Part shown: positions 60,395 through 60,554 of the stretch, in pieces | Layout of the letters: each line of letters starts with the position of its first letter | Position numbering within the stretch: the first letter of the stretch is position 1 | Assembly (NCBI GenBank): GCA_022447205.1 | Contig: JAKVBQ010000017.1 | Span: 1 to 60,554 of the forward strand | Direction of reading: 5' to 3' | DNA: 60,554 nucleotides | From: Phycisphaerales bacterium | GTDB lineage: Bacteria > Planctomycetota > Phycisphaerae > Phycisphaerales > SM1A02 | Program-made: the position numbers and the translations under genes | The notes under the pieces: generated by a model | The model's database searches: none | What the model saw: the letters and a program-made list of their open reading frames with translations, nothing else | What the model was told of the DNA's origin: nothing

Positions 60395-60554
60395 GATGGG
60401 GGATCCACTTGCGAACATCCAACCGGGATCCTGCAGCGAAAAGCGTGCCGTACGATCCCCTGCTGGTTGGCGAGTCGCGATCCACCGCATCGAAGGCCCG
60501 ACCTCCGTGCCGAGCGCGACCGGAGATGATGCTACTCGAAGGGGCATTGGCAGG

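Noticed and set aside
59438-60529. Plus-strand frame opposite top6B
   Set aside because: Antisense shadow of top6B; no family motif and no credible start.
1-60554. tRNA, rRNA, tmRNA, SRP RNA and CRISPR arrays
   Set aside because: Gene-free stretches were read for tRNA arms, repeats with spacers and the SRP apical loop; none was found.

Overview
The window looks like a chromosomal segment of a Gram-negative planctomycete, most likely class Phycisphaerae and probably marine or metagenomic. The grounds are: high-GC coding with overlapping ATGA/GTGA gene junctions; secreted proteins ending in paired dockerin-like repeats (D-N-D-G-x-V-D-G-x-D-L pattern); long pseudopilins with the N-terminal motif RGFTLVELLVV; a Ser/Thr kinase of planctomycete type; lipid A and heptose genes (LpxK, HldE, GT9); and a bacterial DNA topoisomerase VI. 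The taxonomy is inferred from gene content and was not computed. No rRNA, tRNA, IS element, prophage or CRISPR array was found.

Layout. 1-179: a fragment coding for part of a mitochondrial carrier (SLC25, uncoupling-protein type), behind what looks like a eukaryotic 3' splice site; probably an assembly chimera or foreign DNA. 833-7559: three secreted dockerin-tagged proteins, two of them tandem M12-type metalloproteases. 7637-9950 (minus): an MlaF-like ATPase with two small membrane proteins. 10013-19502: housekeeping and envelope genes (murD, a lipoprotein, ispF, glycerate kinase, DedA, a P-loop/deoxyribosyltransferase-like fusion, truA, a large secreted protein, a PIG-L deacetylase). 19511-29694 (minus): aminotransferase, dut, bcp and an oligopeptide ABC transporter with two OppC-type permeases. 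29750-31999 (minus): ECF sigma factor, probable anti-sigma factor and a coiled-coil secreted protein. 32080-34590 (minus): dnaB, an HU-family protein and a small lipoprotein. 34734-39403 (minus): an LPS cluster, GT9 - maf - small membrane protein - lpxK - hldE.

39592-42280: Ser/Thr kinase, RidA and a long gene-free stretch. 42281-44269: two paralogous pseudopilins. 44379-49499: a membrane-organisation operon (NfeD-type protease, NfeD, FloA, GT2, flippase-like membrane protein). 49432-53016 (minus): YkgJ-type Cys-cluster protein, rdgB and an acyl-CoA carboxylase beta subunit. 53273-57202: rpsO, pnp, cold-shock protein and an orphan histidine kinase. 57218-60394 (minus): top6B-top6A.

The most unusual items are the SLC25 fragment, the bacterial topoisomerase VI with a lysine-rich tail on subunit A, the P-loop/deoxyribosyltransferase-like fusion, the expanded Opp transporter without OppF, and the permease-less MlaF-like operon. 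No clearly new defence or mobile system was seen.
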